Notes under the pieces: model-generated | Seen by the model: the letters and a program-made list of their open reading frames with translations, nothing else | Databases searched by the model: none | Told to the model about the DNA's origin: nothing | Shown: in pieces, positions 37,049 through 45,840 of the stretch | Layout of the letters: every line of letters begins with the position of its first letter | How positions within the stretch are numbered: position 1 is the stretch's first letter | Program-made: the position numbers and the translations under genes | From: Nocardioides sp. J54 | GTDB taxonomy: Bacteria; Actinomycetota; Actinomycetes; Propionibacteriales; Nocardioidaceae | Assembly: GCF_000519005.1 (NCBI RefSeq) | Contig: NZ_JAER01000007.1 | Location: 62,001 to 126,000 of the forward strand | Direction of reading: 5' to 3' | DNA length: 64,000 nucleotides

Positions 37049-38399
37049 CGGTGGGCTCCTCGTCCTCGACGTCCTCGACGCGCAGGGACATCCGGTCGAT
37101 GCGCAGGCCGTCCATGTGGTCGACGGTCAGCACCGCGCGGCGGGCGGGAGCGTCCTCCTCGTCGCCCTCCGGTGGGAGGGGTACGACGGCGGCGTCCCCC
37201 GTGACCGGGATGCGGCCGAGCACCTTGAGGACCAGCCCGGCGATCGTGTCGTAGTCCTCGCTCTCGGGCAGCTCGACCCCGGTGAGGTCCTCGACCTCGT
37301 CGGGCCGCAGCAGGCCGGACAGCGACCACGTGCCGTCGCGGCGCAGCCGGCCGCGGCTGCCGAGCCGGTCGTGCTCGTCGGAGATGTCGCCGACGATCTC
37401 CTCGATGACGTCCTCGAGGGTCACGATGCCCGCGTGGTCGCCGTACTCGTCGAGCACGATGGCCATCTGGAAGCTCTCGGCGCGCAGCAGCGCGAGCAGC
37501 GGGTCGAGGCGCAGCGAGTCGGGGACGACGATCGGCTTCGCCATCAGGTGCTTGACCTTGGTCGTGGCGCGCTCGTGCAGCGGCAGCGCCACGGCGTTCT
37601 TGACGTGGACCGTGCCGACCACGGCGTCGGTGTCGTCGAGCACCGGGAAGCGGGAGTTGCCGGACTCGCGGGCCAGCGCGATCACGGCGCTCGCCCGGTC
37701 GTTGACGTGGAGGCTGCGGGTGCGCACGCGCGGGGTCATGATCTCCCCCGCCGTCCGGGTGCCGAACTCCACCGAGCGCTCCATGAGCTCCGCCGTGTCG
37801 GCGTCGAGGGTGCCCTCGTCCGCGGAGCGCTGGATGAGCGAGGCCAGCTCGGTCACGCTGCGGGCCGAGCGCAGCTCCTCCTGCGGCTCGATGCCCAGCC
37901 GGCGCACGATCGCGTTCGCGCTGCCGTTGAGCAGGTGGATCGGCCCCCGCGCCGCAGCGGTGAACGCCCGCATCGGCGCCTGGGTGACCCGGGCCGTGGC
38001 GTACGGCAGCGAGATCGCGACGTTCTTCGGGACCAGCTCGCCGATCAGCATGGTCAGCAGGGTGCTGAGGGTGAGGCCGGCGGCGACCGCCACCGGGCTG
38101 ACCGCACCCGCAGCGACCCCGGCGTCCTCCAGCGGACCGCGGAGCAGCTCCGCGATCGCCGGCTCGGCGAGGAAGCCGATCGCGAGGTTGGTGATGGTGA
38201 TGCCGACCTGGGCGCCGGACAGCTGCGTCGACAGCGAGCGCAGCGCCTTCTGCAGGCCGACGGCGGAGGCGTCACCGGCGGCGGCCGCGCGCTCGACCTG
38301 GCCGCGGTCGACGGTGACGAAGGCGAACTCGGCTGCGACGAAGAGCCCGCAGGCGAGGATGAGGAGGATGGCGAGTCCCAGCAGCAGCCAGGGTGTCAT
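37041..38399 (-). CDS. CNNM/HlyC-CorC-type protein (DUF21 + CBS + CorC_HlyC)
   Basis: 452 residues. Membrane DUF21 domain about 1-195 (LLLGLAILLILACGLFVAAE; GAQVGITITNLAIGFLAEPA), CBS pair about 215-340 (GEIMTPRVRTRSLHVNDRAS; VLDEYGDHAGIVTLEDVIEE), then the CorC_HlyC domain to the end (WSLSGLLRPDEVEDLTG). Full-length member of the family linked to divalent cation export or resistance. The start overlaps the acetoacetyl-CoA synthetase stop as ATGA, so a ligase and two ion-transport-like proteins are translated from one message. Confidence 0.88.
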   Translation of the reverse strand: MTPWLLLGLAILLILACGLFVAAEFAFVTVDRGQVERAAAAGDASAVGLQKALRSLSTQLSGAQVGITITNLAIGFLAEPAIAELLRGPLEDAGVAAGAVSPVAVAAGLTLSTLLTMLIGELVPKNVAISLPYATARVTQAPMRAFTAAARGPIHLLNGSANAIVRRLGIEPQEELRSARSVTELASLIQRSADEGTLDADTAELMERSVEFGTRTAGEIMTPRVRTRSLHVNDRASAVIALARESGNSRFPVLDDTDAVVGTVHVKNAVALPLHERATTKVKHLMAKPIVVPDSLRLDPLLALLRAESFQMAIVLDEYGDHAGIVTLEDVIEEIVGDISDEHDRLGSRGRLRRDGTWSLSGLLRPDEVEDLTGVELPESEDYDTIAGLVLKVLGRIPVTGDAAVVPLPPEGDEEDAPARRAVLTVDHMDGLRIDRMSLRVEDVEDEEPTDG

Positions 38400-40285
38400 C
38401 GGGTTCGGTGGCTCCTGCCCACGTCGCGGTACCAGTTGATGAGGTCTGGGTCGTCCACACTACCGGGGTCGTAGCCGACGCCGAGGTCCTGCCCCGCCAG
38501 CACCTTCTTGACCGGGACCTCCAGCTTCTTGCCGGTGCGGGTGTGCGGGACGCCGGGCGCCTGGATCACGTCGTCGGGCACGTGCCGCGGCGAGGCGTGG
38601 GTGCGGACCGCCTCCCGGATCCGGGCCTCGAGCCCGGCGTCCAGCTCGACCCCGTCGGCGAGCACCACGAACAGCGGCATCCAGTAGCCGCCGTCGGGCT
38701 CCTCCAGCCCGATCACCAAGGCCTCGCGGACCTCGGGCAGCGCCTCGACCGGCTCGTAGATGTCCGCGCTGCCCATCCGGACGCCGTTGCGGTTGAGGGT
38801 CGCGTCGGAGCGTCCGTGGATGACCACCGAGCCGTGGCCGGTGATGGTGATCCAGTCACCGTGGCGCCACACGCCGGGATAGGTGGAGAAGTAGGCGTCG
38901 CGGTAGCGGCTCCCGTCCGCGTCCCCCCAGAAGCAGACCGGCATCGACGGCATCGGCCGGGTCACCACCAGCTCGCCGACCTCGCCCCGCACGGACCTGC
39001 CCTGCTCGTCGAACGCCTCGAGCGCGACCCCCAGGCACGGGCGGGACAGCTCGCCCGGCCAGACCGGGAGGTGCGGCGCCGTGCCGACGAAGCCGCTGAC
39101 GACGTCGGTGCCGCCGCTGATCGAGCACACCTGGACGCCCGGACCCAGCTCGGCGGCCAGCGCCTCGTGGCTGGACGCGGGGAAGGTCGACCCGGTGATG
39201 CCGACCCGCCGCAGGCGGGTGAGGTCGTGCCCCGCCGGGCCGACCCCCGCCTTCTGGCAGGCCGCCACGTAGCCCGGGCTCATCCCGGCCACGGTCACGC
39301 CGTGCCGGGCCGCGAGCGCCCACAGCGCGTCCGGCGCCGGGTGGGCCGGGCTGCCGTCGTACACGACGACGGAGGCGCCGGTGAGCAGGGCGCCGACGAC
39401 GAAGTTCCACATCATCCAGGACGGCGTGGTGTACCAGGACAGGCGCTCCCCCGGGCCCAGGTCGAAGTGGTAGGCAGCCGCCTTGGCCTGCTCCAGCAGT
39501 GCCCCGCCGTGCCCGTGGACGATGCCCTTCGGCCGGCCGGTGGTGCCCGAGGAGAACAGCACCCACAGCGGGTGGTCGAAGGCCACCTCGACCGGCACCA
39601 GCTCGTCGTCGCCTCCGGTGGCCTCGGCCCACGCGTCGCTGCCGACGTCGAGGACGGCCTCGAGCGTGGGCAGCGCGGCGCGCAGGCCGGCGACGACGTC
39701 GCTGCGGTCGTGCACGCGGCCACCGTGGACGTAGGACGTCGCGTGGACCAGCACCTTCGGGTCGAGCTGCTCGAACCGGGCCCGGGCGGCGGTGGCGGCG
39801 TAGTCCATGCCGCAGACCGACCACACCGCCCCCAGGCTCGCGGCGGCGAGGAAGGCGACGATCGCGTCCGGGGTGTTCGGGAGGAAGCCGACCACGCGGT
39901 CGCCCTCGCCGACCCCGAGCCGGCGGTACGCCGCGGCGAGGCTGCCGACGCGGCGGCGCAGCTCGCCCCAGGTGACCTCGCTGGTCGCCGCCGGGTCCTC
40001 GCTGGCCGCGACGATCGCCACCTCGTCGGCAGGACGGCCGTCGAGGACGGCCGCGGCGTAGCTGACCCGGGCGTGCGGGAACCACACCGCGCCCGGCATC
40101 CGCTCCTCGGCGAGTGCCGGTCCGGGCAGGTCGAGGCCGAGGTGGCGGGCGACGAGGGTCCAGAAGGTGTCCGGGTCCTCGACCGACCAGGCCCACAGGT
40201 CGTCGTACTCCTCGACCGTGCTGGCGCCCAGCGGCCGGCCGGTGGCCTCCGCGGCGAAGCGGGCGAGGTCCTCGATCCTGGTCAT
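38396..40285 (-). CDS. Acetoacetate-CoA ligase
   Basis: 629 residues, near the usual 650. The N-terminal ACS-type domain has EYDDLWAWSVEDPDTFWTLV near residue 26, the P-loop is FSSGTTGRPKGIVHGHGG near 248-265, and the A5 block GGTDVVSGFVG near 392 is the acetoacetyl-CoA synthetase version of the motif. GRSDATLNRNGVRMGSADIY near 500 and TRTGKKLEVPVKK with the catalytic Lys close it. It activates acetoacetate (ketone body, leucine breakdown or polyhydroxybutyrate turnover). It begins the coupled unit with the two CNNM-type genes and lies 6 bp after the acyltransferase stop. Confidence 0.92.
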   Translation of the reverse strand: MTRIEDLARFAAEATGRPLGASTVEEYDDLWAWSVEDPDTFWTLVARHLGLDLPGPALAEERMPGAVWFPHARVSYAAAVLDGRPADEVAIVAASEDPAATSEVTWGELRRRVGSLAAAYRRLGVGEGDRVVGFLPNTPDAIVAFLAAASLGAVWSVCGMDYAATAARARFEQLDPKVLVHATSYVHGGRVHDRSDVVAGLRAALPTLEAVLDVGSDAWAEATGGDDELVPVEVAFDHPLWVLFSSGTTGRPKGIVHGHGGALLEQAKAAAYHFDLGPGERLSWYTTPSWMMWNFVVGALLTGASVVVYDGSPAHPAPDALWALAARHGVTVAGMSPGYVAACQKAGVGPAGHDLTRLRRVGITGSTFPASSHEALAAELGPGVQVCSISGGTDVVSGFVGTAPHLPVWPGELSRPCLGVALEAFDEQGRSVRGEVGELVVTRPMPSMPVCFWGDADGSRYRDAYFSTYPGVWRHGDWITITGHGSVVIHGRSDATLNRNGVRMGSADIYEPVEALPEVREALVIGLEEPDGGYWMPLFVVLADGVELDAGLEARIREAVRTHASPRHVPDDVIQAPGVPHTRTGKKLEVPVKKVLAGQDLGVGYDPGSVDDPDLINWYRDVGRSHRTR

Positions 40286-40291
40286 CTCAGC

Positions 40292-40960
40292 TCACAGGGC
40301 GGGCGCCCCCGCGACCGCGCGGACGTCGCCTCCGGCGCGGGCGGACACCCAGCCGCGGCCGGGCTCGAGGCGGCGGATGGTGCGGGCCGGCACGCCACCC
40401 ACCACGGCGTGGTCCTCCACCACCCCGCGGACGACGGACCCGGCAGCCACGACGACGTTCCGCCCGATCGTGGTGCCGGGCAGGATGATCGCGCCGTGGC
40501 CGATCCAGGAGCCGGAGCCGATGACGACCGGCTGGTGGGCGCCGAACTGGCGGCCGATCGGGACCTCGGGGTCCTGGTAGCCGTGGCTGGCGTCGGAGAC
40601 GAACACGTCCTGGCCGAACCACACGTCGTCGCCGATGGTGATCGAGTCGTGCGCGGTGATGCAGGCGCGGGCCCCGATGACGCACCGTTCCCCGATCCGG
40701 AGGCCGTGCTCGGGCAGGACCGCCTGGGTGGGGCCGTAGCCGACCGAGAGCGTGGAGTACTTGCCGACCAGGGTGTCGCGGCCGACGTGGATCGCCTCGG
40801 GGTTCACCACCGTCGCCATCGGGAAGGCCAGGCACGCGCCCGGCCCGAAGTGGGCGAAGCGGTCGGCCAGGTCGGTCCCCGGGGCGACGTCCCCGAACCG
40901 CTCGAGCCACTGCCACGCAGCGAGGACGGAGCGGTTGACCAGGCGGCGCAAGGGAAGCAC
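40292..40960 (-). CDS. Hexapeptide-repeat (LbetaH) acyltransferase
   Basis: 222 residues, GTG start. Left-handed beta-helix repeats run from about 60 to 195, with typical hexads in VGKYSTLSVGYG, IGERCVIGARACITAHDSIT, IGDDVWFGQDVFVSDASHGY and IGHGAIILPGTTIGRNVVVA. Asn/His at HDSI and DASHGY are in the usual active-site region. It resembles sugar or maltose O-acetyltransferases. The acceptor is unknown; the divergent teichoic-type glycosyl/phosphotransferase at 41041 suggests cell-wall polymer or lipid acetylation, which is an inference. Confidence 0.85.
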   Translation of the reverse strand: MLPLRRLVNRSVLAAWQWLERFGDVAPGTDLADRFAHFGPGACLAFPMATVVNPEAIHVGRDTLVGKYSTLSVGYGPTQAVLPEHGLRIGERCVIGARACITAHDSITIGDDVWFGQDVFVSDASHGYQDPEVPIGRQFGAHQPVVIGSGSWIGHGAIILPGTTIGRNVVVAAGSVVRGVVEDHAVVGGVPARTIRRLEPGRGWVSARAGGDVRAVAGAPAL

Positions 40961-41040
40961 GCGGCGAGGTTACCGAAACGCAACACGGACGGGGCCTCTT
41001 CGGTTCGTCCGCGTGCCGACGCGACTCGTAAAATCCGGGG

Positions 41041-42192
41041 GTGCAGACCGTCCGTGACCCCCAGGTGATCGCCCACTTCGCCGACGACCCGACCCGGGTC
41101 TACCAGCTCCTCCAGTGGGTGCCGGTGCTCGAGCGGCTCGACGCGGTCCACCCGGTCATCATCGTGACCCGCGACCCGGCCACCCGGGACGTGGTCGTGG
41201 AGCGCACGACGCTGCCGGTGCACTGCGCCCCGGGCTTCAACGACCTCACCCAGCTGTACGACGACCTGCAGGCCGCCGTCGTCCTCTACTGCAACAACTC
41301 CATGCTCAACTTCAACTCGCTCATCGACGGCCGGATGCTGCACGTGCACATCAACCACGGCGAGAGCGACAAGCACAGCATGGTCAGCAACAACGCCAAG
41401 GCCTACGACCGCGTCTTCGTCGCCGGCGAGGCGGCCGTCCAGCGGCACCGGGCGGCGCTGATGGAGCTCGACGAGTGGCGCCTGGTCCGCGTCGGCCGGC
41501 CCCAGCTCGACCTGCGCCCCGCGCCCCTGCTGCCGGCCAGCGAGCGGCGCACGGTGCTCTACGCCCCGACGTGGGAGGGCGACGCCGACTACAACTGCTA
41601 CACCTCGGTCGACGTCTTCGGCCCCGAGATCGTCCGGGAGGTGCTGTCCGTGCCGGACGTGCGGCTCGTCTACAAGCCGCACCCCAAGGTCACCACCAGC
41701 CAGGTCCCCGCGGTCCGCGAGGGCCACCAGGCGATCCTCGACCTGGTCGAGCGCGCCGCCGAGGCCGAGCCGGACGCCGGCCACGCCGCGATCTGGCAGG
41801 GCGACATCCTCGCGGTCTTCCCGGGCTGCGACGCGATGATCACCGACGTCTCCTCGGTCGGCCTGGACTGGCTCTACCTGATGACCGACAAGCCGATCCT
41901 CATCACCGACCGGCACCACGACGCCGAGAGGCTGCGCCAGGAGGTCCCGGTCAGCCGCTGTGCCGACGTCGTCGACGCCGACGTCCTCGCCCACCTCGGC
42001 GACCTGCTCGCCGCGCGCCTCGCGCACGACGAGCACCGGATGGCCCGGGCCGCGATGCGCCACCACTACTTCGACGACAACGGCGTCGGTGACAGCACCG
42101 TCCGCTTCGTCGAGGCCGTCGGGGAGCTCGTGGAATTGCGAAACCGGCTGCAGGGCGCGAGCCCCGCAGCCGGCTTCGTCGAGTCGGCCTGA
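41041..42192 (+). CDS. CDP-glycerol glycerophosphotransferase family protein
   Basis: 383 residues, GTG start after GGGG. Family signatures in order: HINHGESDKHSMVSNNAKAY near residue 102 (acceptor/phosphate site), RVFVAGEAAVQRH, TVLYAPTWEGDADYNCY near 176, VRLVYKPHPKVTTSQ near 216 and MITDVSSVGLDWLYLMTDKP near 265. The last His and Asp/Ser/Ser pattern is that of TagB/TagF-type enzymes, which extend or prime teichoic acids. No membrane helix, so probably peripheral on the cytosolic side. The start region is short compared with TagF; it could act on a related wall glycopolymer. Confidence 0.82.
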   Translation: MQTVRDPQVIAHFADDPTRVYQLLQWVPVLERLDAVHPVIIVTRDPATRDVVVERTTLPVHCAPGFNDLTQLYDDLQAAVVLYCNNSMLNFNSLIDGRMLHVHINHGESDKHSMVSNNAKAYDRVFVAGEAAVQRHRAALMELDEWRLVRVGRPQLDLRPAPLLPASERRTVLYAPTWEGDADYNCYTSVDVFGPEIVREVLSVPDVRLVYKPHPKVTTSQVPAVREGHQAILDLVERAAEAEPDAGHAAIWQGDILAVFPGCDAMITDVSSVGLDWLYLMTDKPILITDRHHDAERLRQEVPVSRCADVVDADVLAHLGDLLAARLAHDEHRMARAAMRHHYFDDNGVGDSTVRFVEAVGELVELRNRLQGASPAAGFVESA

Positions 42193-42211
42193 CCCTCGCG
42201 GGTCGCTCCGC

Positions 42212-42916
42212 TCAGCCGCGACGCGTGGTGATGAAGTACTTCGACGTGTTGCCGCCGAAGCCGTTGCTCGGGGCGATGTACGCGCGGTAGTGCGTCGTAC
42301 GGCGCTGGACCGGGATCTTCACCTTCCAGTTGCTGGTGCGGTTCGTCTTGATGCTCTTGAGGCGGGTCCACTTGCACGACGCGGCGCGCGGCCGGGCGCA
42401 GGTCGACTTCTGGATGATGATCGGCCGGTTCTTGTAGGCCGGGGCGACCTTGCCGTAGAAGAGGCGGCCGGAACGGCGCCAGTTGTCGTTCAGCACGCGG
42501 CGGACGGTGACCTTGACGGCCGGCGAGGCGGACGGGGAGGCGAGGTCCTCGTAGCCCAGGAAGCGCAGGCGGTAGTAGGCCGACCGGTTCGGCTTCACCT
42601 TCCACGTCGGGGCAGGCACGCTCGCGCTGAGCGCACGGGTGGCGAGCGTCGTCCAGGAGCCGCCGCCGACCTTGCGCTGCAGCTGGACCTTGCCCGGGTA
42701 GCAGACCGAGCACTGGCCGGGCGCCGAGACCCAGCCGTCGAACGTGACGCGCTTGCCGTAGTTGACCGCGACGGCCTTCTTGCCGTTGACCGTGAGGTGC
42801 GACTTGGTTGCGACCGCCGCGTGGGCCGGCGCCGCCGAGACCGAGACCAGCGACAGCGTGCTGGCGACGAGCGCGATCGCCACCACGGCGACGCGTCGCA
42901 TGAGCTTCACATGCAT
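42212..42916 (-). CDS. Secreted protein of unknown function
   Basis: 234 residues from the ATG at 42914-42916; a later ATG at 42901 is possible. Signal peptide: KLMRRVAVVAIALVASTLSL with cleavage near AHAAVA (about residue 33-34). The mature part is basic, with two Ig-like or sandwich-type halves: GKRVTFDGWVSAPGQCSVCY near 53 and NRPIIIQKSTCARPRAASCK near 163, and Cys residues that may pair. It resembles surface beta-sandwich modules of actinobacteria that bind nothing known. Divergent from the metallohydrolase gene at 43050. Confidence 0.75.
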   Translation of the reverse strand: MHVKLMRRVAVVAIALVASTLSLVSVSAAPAHAAVATKSHLTVNGKKAVAVNYGKRVTFDGWVSAPGQCSVCYPGKVQLQRKVGGGSWTTLATRALSASVPAPTWKVKPNRSAYYRLRFLGYEDLASPSASPAVKVTVRRVLNDNWRRSGRLFYGKVAPAYKNRPIIIQKSTCARPRAASCKWTRLKSIKTNRTSNWKVKIPVQRRTTHYRAYIAPSNGFGGNTSKYFITTRRG

Positions 42917-43049
42917 GGGTGTTGCCCCCGAAATTTCTGGTGAGAAGGATTGGCGACTTGTGCCGCAGCACTTCTCTTCCACCGCCGGCGCCGCCGCAAA
43001 CCAGCCGCCGCGAACCACCGGTGTCGGACCCACCTGAGAGGCTGCCCCC

Positions 43050-44387
43050 ATGACCGACGACACCTCCGCCGTGTACGCCGCCGAGGACCTGCTCGCCGGC
43101 TGGCTCGACGAGGCGCGCCGCCGGCCGGGCGACCCGCTGCGGATCACGGTCGGCGCCGAGGTCCTCGAGCTCGAGCCGGAGACCGAGCCCCGGTTCACCG
43201 ACCCGGCGCACGTGCAGGACTACGTCGACCGGGTGCTGGCCCACCTGGTCTTCACCGGCAGCCGGTACGACGACGGCGCCGGCCTCGACCTGGCGGCGGT
43301 CCCCGTCGTGGTCCGCCCCCGCCGCGGAGCCCGGCAGGCGCACTACGAGCGCGGCGAGCTCCCGTTGCGCGGCGTCGTCGCGATCCCGCCGCGCGAGGTC
43401 GGCGGGGCGTGGTCGCTGCGGGCAGCCGTCGTGCTGCACGAGGTGGCGCACCACCTGGCCGGCGCCGACGGGCACGGACCGCGCTTCCGCACGACCTTCC
43501 TGCGGCTGCTGGAGGACATCGGGATGCCGGTCCTCGCCGAGCTGCTGCACACCGCCTACCGGCTGTCCGGCCTCGACACCGGTGTCGACGGGGAGGACCG
43601 CACGCTGCTGCGAATCGGCCGCCTGCTGCGACAGGCGGAGCGGACCAGCAACCCCGCGGAGCGCGACGCGTTCTTCGCCAAGGCACAGACCCTCGCCACC
43701 CGCCACCAGATCGCCCTCGCCGTCGCCCGCGCCAGCGCCCAGACGGAGGAGCAGCGCCAGGACCCGACCTGGGAGACCGTGCTCATCGGCGAGTCCGGCA
43801 AGCGGTCCCTGGCGCGCTACGTGCGGCTGGTGCTCGAGATCGCCCGCGCCAACGACGTCCGCGTGGCCATCTACACCAGCAACACCCGGGTGACGCTCTA
43901 CGGCTTCCCCGGCGACATCGCCGTGGTCAAGGCCCTCTACGCCACGCTCGTCACCCAGATGGTCGCCGACGGCGACGCCCACCTGCGCTCCGGCGCCCAC
44001 AAGGCCGACACCCGGCAGGTGTGGGACGCCCGCAAGCGTCGCTGGGTGGAGCGCCCGGTGCACGGCTCGACGGCACGGGCCGCGTTCTACGAGGCCTGGG
44101 CCGACCACGTCGGGGACCGGCTCGCGAAGGCGCGCGACGACGCCCGCGCCGCGGCGATCGCCGCCGAGCCCGCCGTGGACGACCGGCCGTCCTCCACCGA
44201 GGTCGCCCTGCGCGCCAAGGAGGTCGAGGTGGTCGACTACTTCAGCCACATGCAGCGCGAGCACGGCATCCGCGGCACGTGGAAGGGCACCGCCTCGGCC
44301 GCCCACGCCGCACCGGGCTCCCGGGACGCCGGCGTCCGCGCGGCCGCCCGCGCCCGGCTCGGCACCGAGCGCGCGATCACCGGCTGA
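43050..44387 (+). CDS. TIGR04338-like metallohydrolase with DUF2786
   Basis: 445 residues. The N-terminal half carries the zinc-peptidase-type site VLHEVAHHLAGADGHGPRFR near residue 128 (HExxH plus a distal His), as in the TIGR04338 actinobacterial family. The second half starts like DUF2786 (LLRIGRLLRQAERTSNPAER, DAFFAKAQTLATRHQIALAV near 190-230) and continues to a charged region ending in YFSHMQREHGIRGTWKGTAS. Related proteins exist as two genes or one fusion. Function unknown; cytosolic. Confidence 0.8.
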   Translation: MTDDTSAVYAAEDLLAGWLDEARRRPGDPLRITVGAEVLELEPETEPRFTDPAHVQDYVDRVLAHLVFTGSRYDDGAGLDLAAVPVVVRPRRGARQAHYERGELPLRGVVAIPPREVGGAWSLRAAVVLHEVAHHLAGADGHGPRFRTTFLRLLEDIGMPVLAELLHTAYRLSGLDTGVDGEDRTLLRIGRLLRQAERTSNPAERDAFFAKAQTLATRHQIALAVARASAQTEEQRQDPTWETVLIGESGKRSLARYVRLVLEIARANDVRVAIYTSNTRVTLYGFPGDIAVVKALYATLVTQMVADGDAHLRSGAHKADTRQVWDARKRRWVERPVHGSTARAAFYEAWADHVGDRLAKARDDARAAAIAAEPAVDDRPSSTEVALRAKEVEVVDYFSHMQREHGIRGTWKGTASAAHAAPGSRDAGVRAAARARLGTERAITG

Positions 44388-44488
44388 ACCACCGGTCGAA
44401 CCTGCCGGAGGACCTTCGCCCCTCCCCCTCGGCCGCCGCGCACGGCAGGCTGTCCCTGAGCCGCAGAGTCGAGGGGAAGGATGGAGCC

Positions 44489-44893
44489 GTGCTGGAGCTG
44501 GAGGTCCTGAGCAGGGAGGAGTGCGACCGGCACCTGCGTGACAGCGCGGTCGCCCGGGTCGCGGTCTGCACGCCGGACGGCCCGCACGTCGTGCCGGTCA
44601 ACTACGCGCTGGTGGACGACGCGGTCGTCGTACGGACGGTGGCGGCGAGCGTGCTCGGCACGCACGCGCCGGGCAACGTCGTGTGCCTGGAGGTCGACGA
44701 CATCAGCCCGGTCCTGCACGCCGGCTGGAGCGTCCTGGTCCGCGGCCGCGCCGAGGCCCTGACGCCCGACGCCCTCGACGCTCCCCTGCGCACCTGGGTG
44801 CCGCGCGAGAGCGACGTCGTGCTGCGGCTGCGGCTCGCCGAGTGCGAGGTCTCGGGCCGCCTCCTGCCCGCCGGGGCGGGCCGCCGCTCCTAG
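44489..44893 (+). CDS. Pyridoxamine 5'-phosphate oxidase-like FMN/F420-binding protein
   Basis: 134 residues from the GTG at 44489, preceded by GAGGGGAAGG about 10 bases upstream. The split-barrel signature is VLSREECDRHLRDSAVARVA, then VCTPDGPHVVPVNYALVDDA and VVRTVAASVLGTHAPGNVVC. HAGWSVLVRGRAEALTPDAL is the last conserved strand. It is a short member of the PPOX-like group, often binding FMN or F420 and of unknown substrate. A second, related gene lies at 57897 within the stress cluster. Confidence 0.82.
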   Translation: MLELEVLSREECDRHLRDSAVARVAVCTPDGPHVVPVNYALVDDAVVVRTVAASVLGTHAPGNVVCLEVDDISPVLHAGWSVLVRGRAEALTPDALDAPLRTWVPRESDVVLRLRLAECEVSGRLLPAGAGRRS

Positions 44894-44899
44894 CCCGGC

Positions 44900-45085
44900 T
44901 CAGGAGCCGGTCGCCGGCAGCGGCAGCGAGTCAGGTCCTCCGCCGGTGCCGTTCGGCCCCGGCGTGGGCGTGGGTGTGGGCGTGGGTGTCGGCGTGGGCG
45001 TGGGTGTCGGGCCCGGTGTGGGAGCGGTGACGACGGCGAAGTCCTCGTCGCCGAGGACCTCCCCGGCGTCGGTGATCTCCCAGGC
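44900..45085 (-). pseudogene. 3' tail of a Pro/Thr-linker protein ending in LPATGS
   Basis: Read on the minus strand from about 45085: WEITDAGEVLGDEDFAVVTA, then a (Pro-Thr)n stretch of about nine repeats, Gly/Asn/Pro residues and LPLPATGS at the stop. LPATG is a sortase-type motif, but the hydrophobic helix and basic tail that should follow are missing. No 5' coding part precedes it: on the other side of about 45085 the plus strand carries the body of a 5'-nucleotidase. It therefore looks like the end of a wall-anchored protein cut off and placed back-to-back with another broken gene. Confidence 0.5.
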
Positions 45086-45818
45086 CGACTTCAAGGTCGA
45101 CCGCAAGAGCGGCGACATCATCCGCTCCACCGTGACCGTCGACAACCACGTCGTCACCCGGGACATCACCCCGGACCCGGCCACCGCGGCCTTCGTCCAG
45201 GACTGGCGGGACCGGGTCGCGGCCGTCGCGAACCAGCAGGTCGGCACCATCACCGCCGACCTCAACCGGGCGCAGACCGCCGTGGGCGAGAGCGTGCTCG
45301 GCAACGTCATCGCCGACGCCCAGCTCGAGGCGACGCGGACCGGCGGCGGTGCGCAGGTCGCGCTGATGAACCCGGGCGGGATCCGCGCCGACCTGGCGTT
45401 CGCGCCCGACGGCGTGGTGACGTACGGCGAGGCCTTCGCGGTCCAGCCGTTCAGCAACCTGATGCAGGTCGTCACGCTGACCGGCGCCCAGCTGGACGCC
45501 CTGCTGGAGCAGCAGTGGACGGCCGCACGCACCGCCGTCCTCTCGCCGTCGTCGACGCTGCGCTACACGGCGACCCTGTCCGCCCCGTTCGGCGACCGCG
45601 TCTCCGACATCACCATCGACGGTGTCCCGCTCGACCCGGCTGCCAGCTACCGGGTCGCCGCCAACAACTTCCTCGTCGGTGGCGGCGACGGCTTCTCGGA
45701 GTTCCTCAACGGCACCGACCTGTGGAGCGGCCCGATCGACCTCGACGCGTTCACGGCGTACCTGACGGCCCACAGCCCGATCTCCCCGCCCGCGCGGGAC
45801 CGGATCACGGCGGGGTGA
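45082..45818 (+). pseudogene. 5'-nucleotidase fragment lacking the phosphoesterase domain
   Basis: About 245 residues equal to the C-terminal 5'-nucleotidase domain: DFKVDRKSGDIIRSTVTVDN, VGESVLGNVIADAQLEATRT, NPGGIRADLAFAPDGVVTYG, AFAVQPFSNLMQVVTLTGAQ and YRVAANNFLVGGGDGFSEFL (the last with the nucleotide-binding pattern). The whole N-terminal metallophosphoesterase half and the signal peptide are absent. The frame is open back to 44946 only through the shadow of the minus-strand Pro/Thr repeat. Such enzymes are normally secreted and release nucleosides from nucleotides; this copy should be inactive. Confidence 0.7.
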
Positions 45819-45840
45819 CGAGCGGGACGGCGTCCGCGGC

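Noticed and set aside
44946..45081. Gly-Val repeat start of the 5'-nucleotidase fragment as a true N-terminus
   Set aside because: It is the reverse reading of the Pro/Thr linker on the minus strand, which ends in a meaningful LPATGS; no export signal precedes it.
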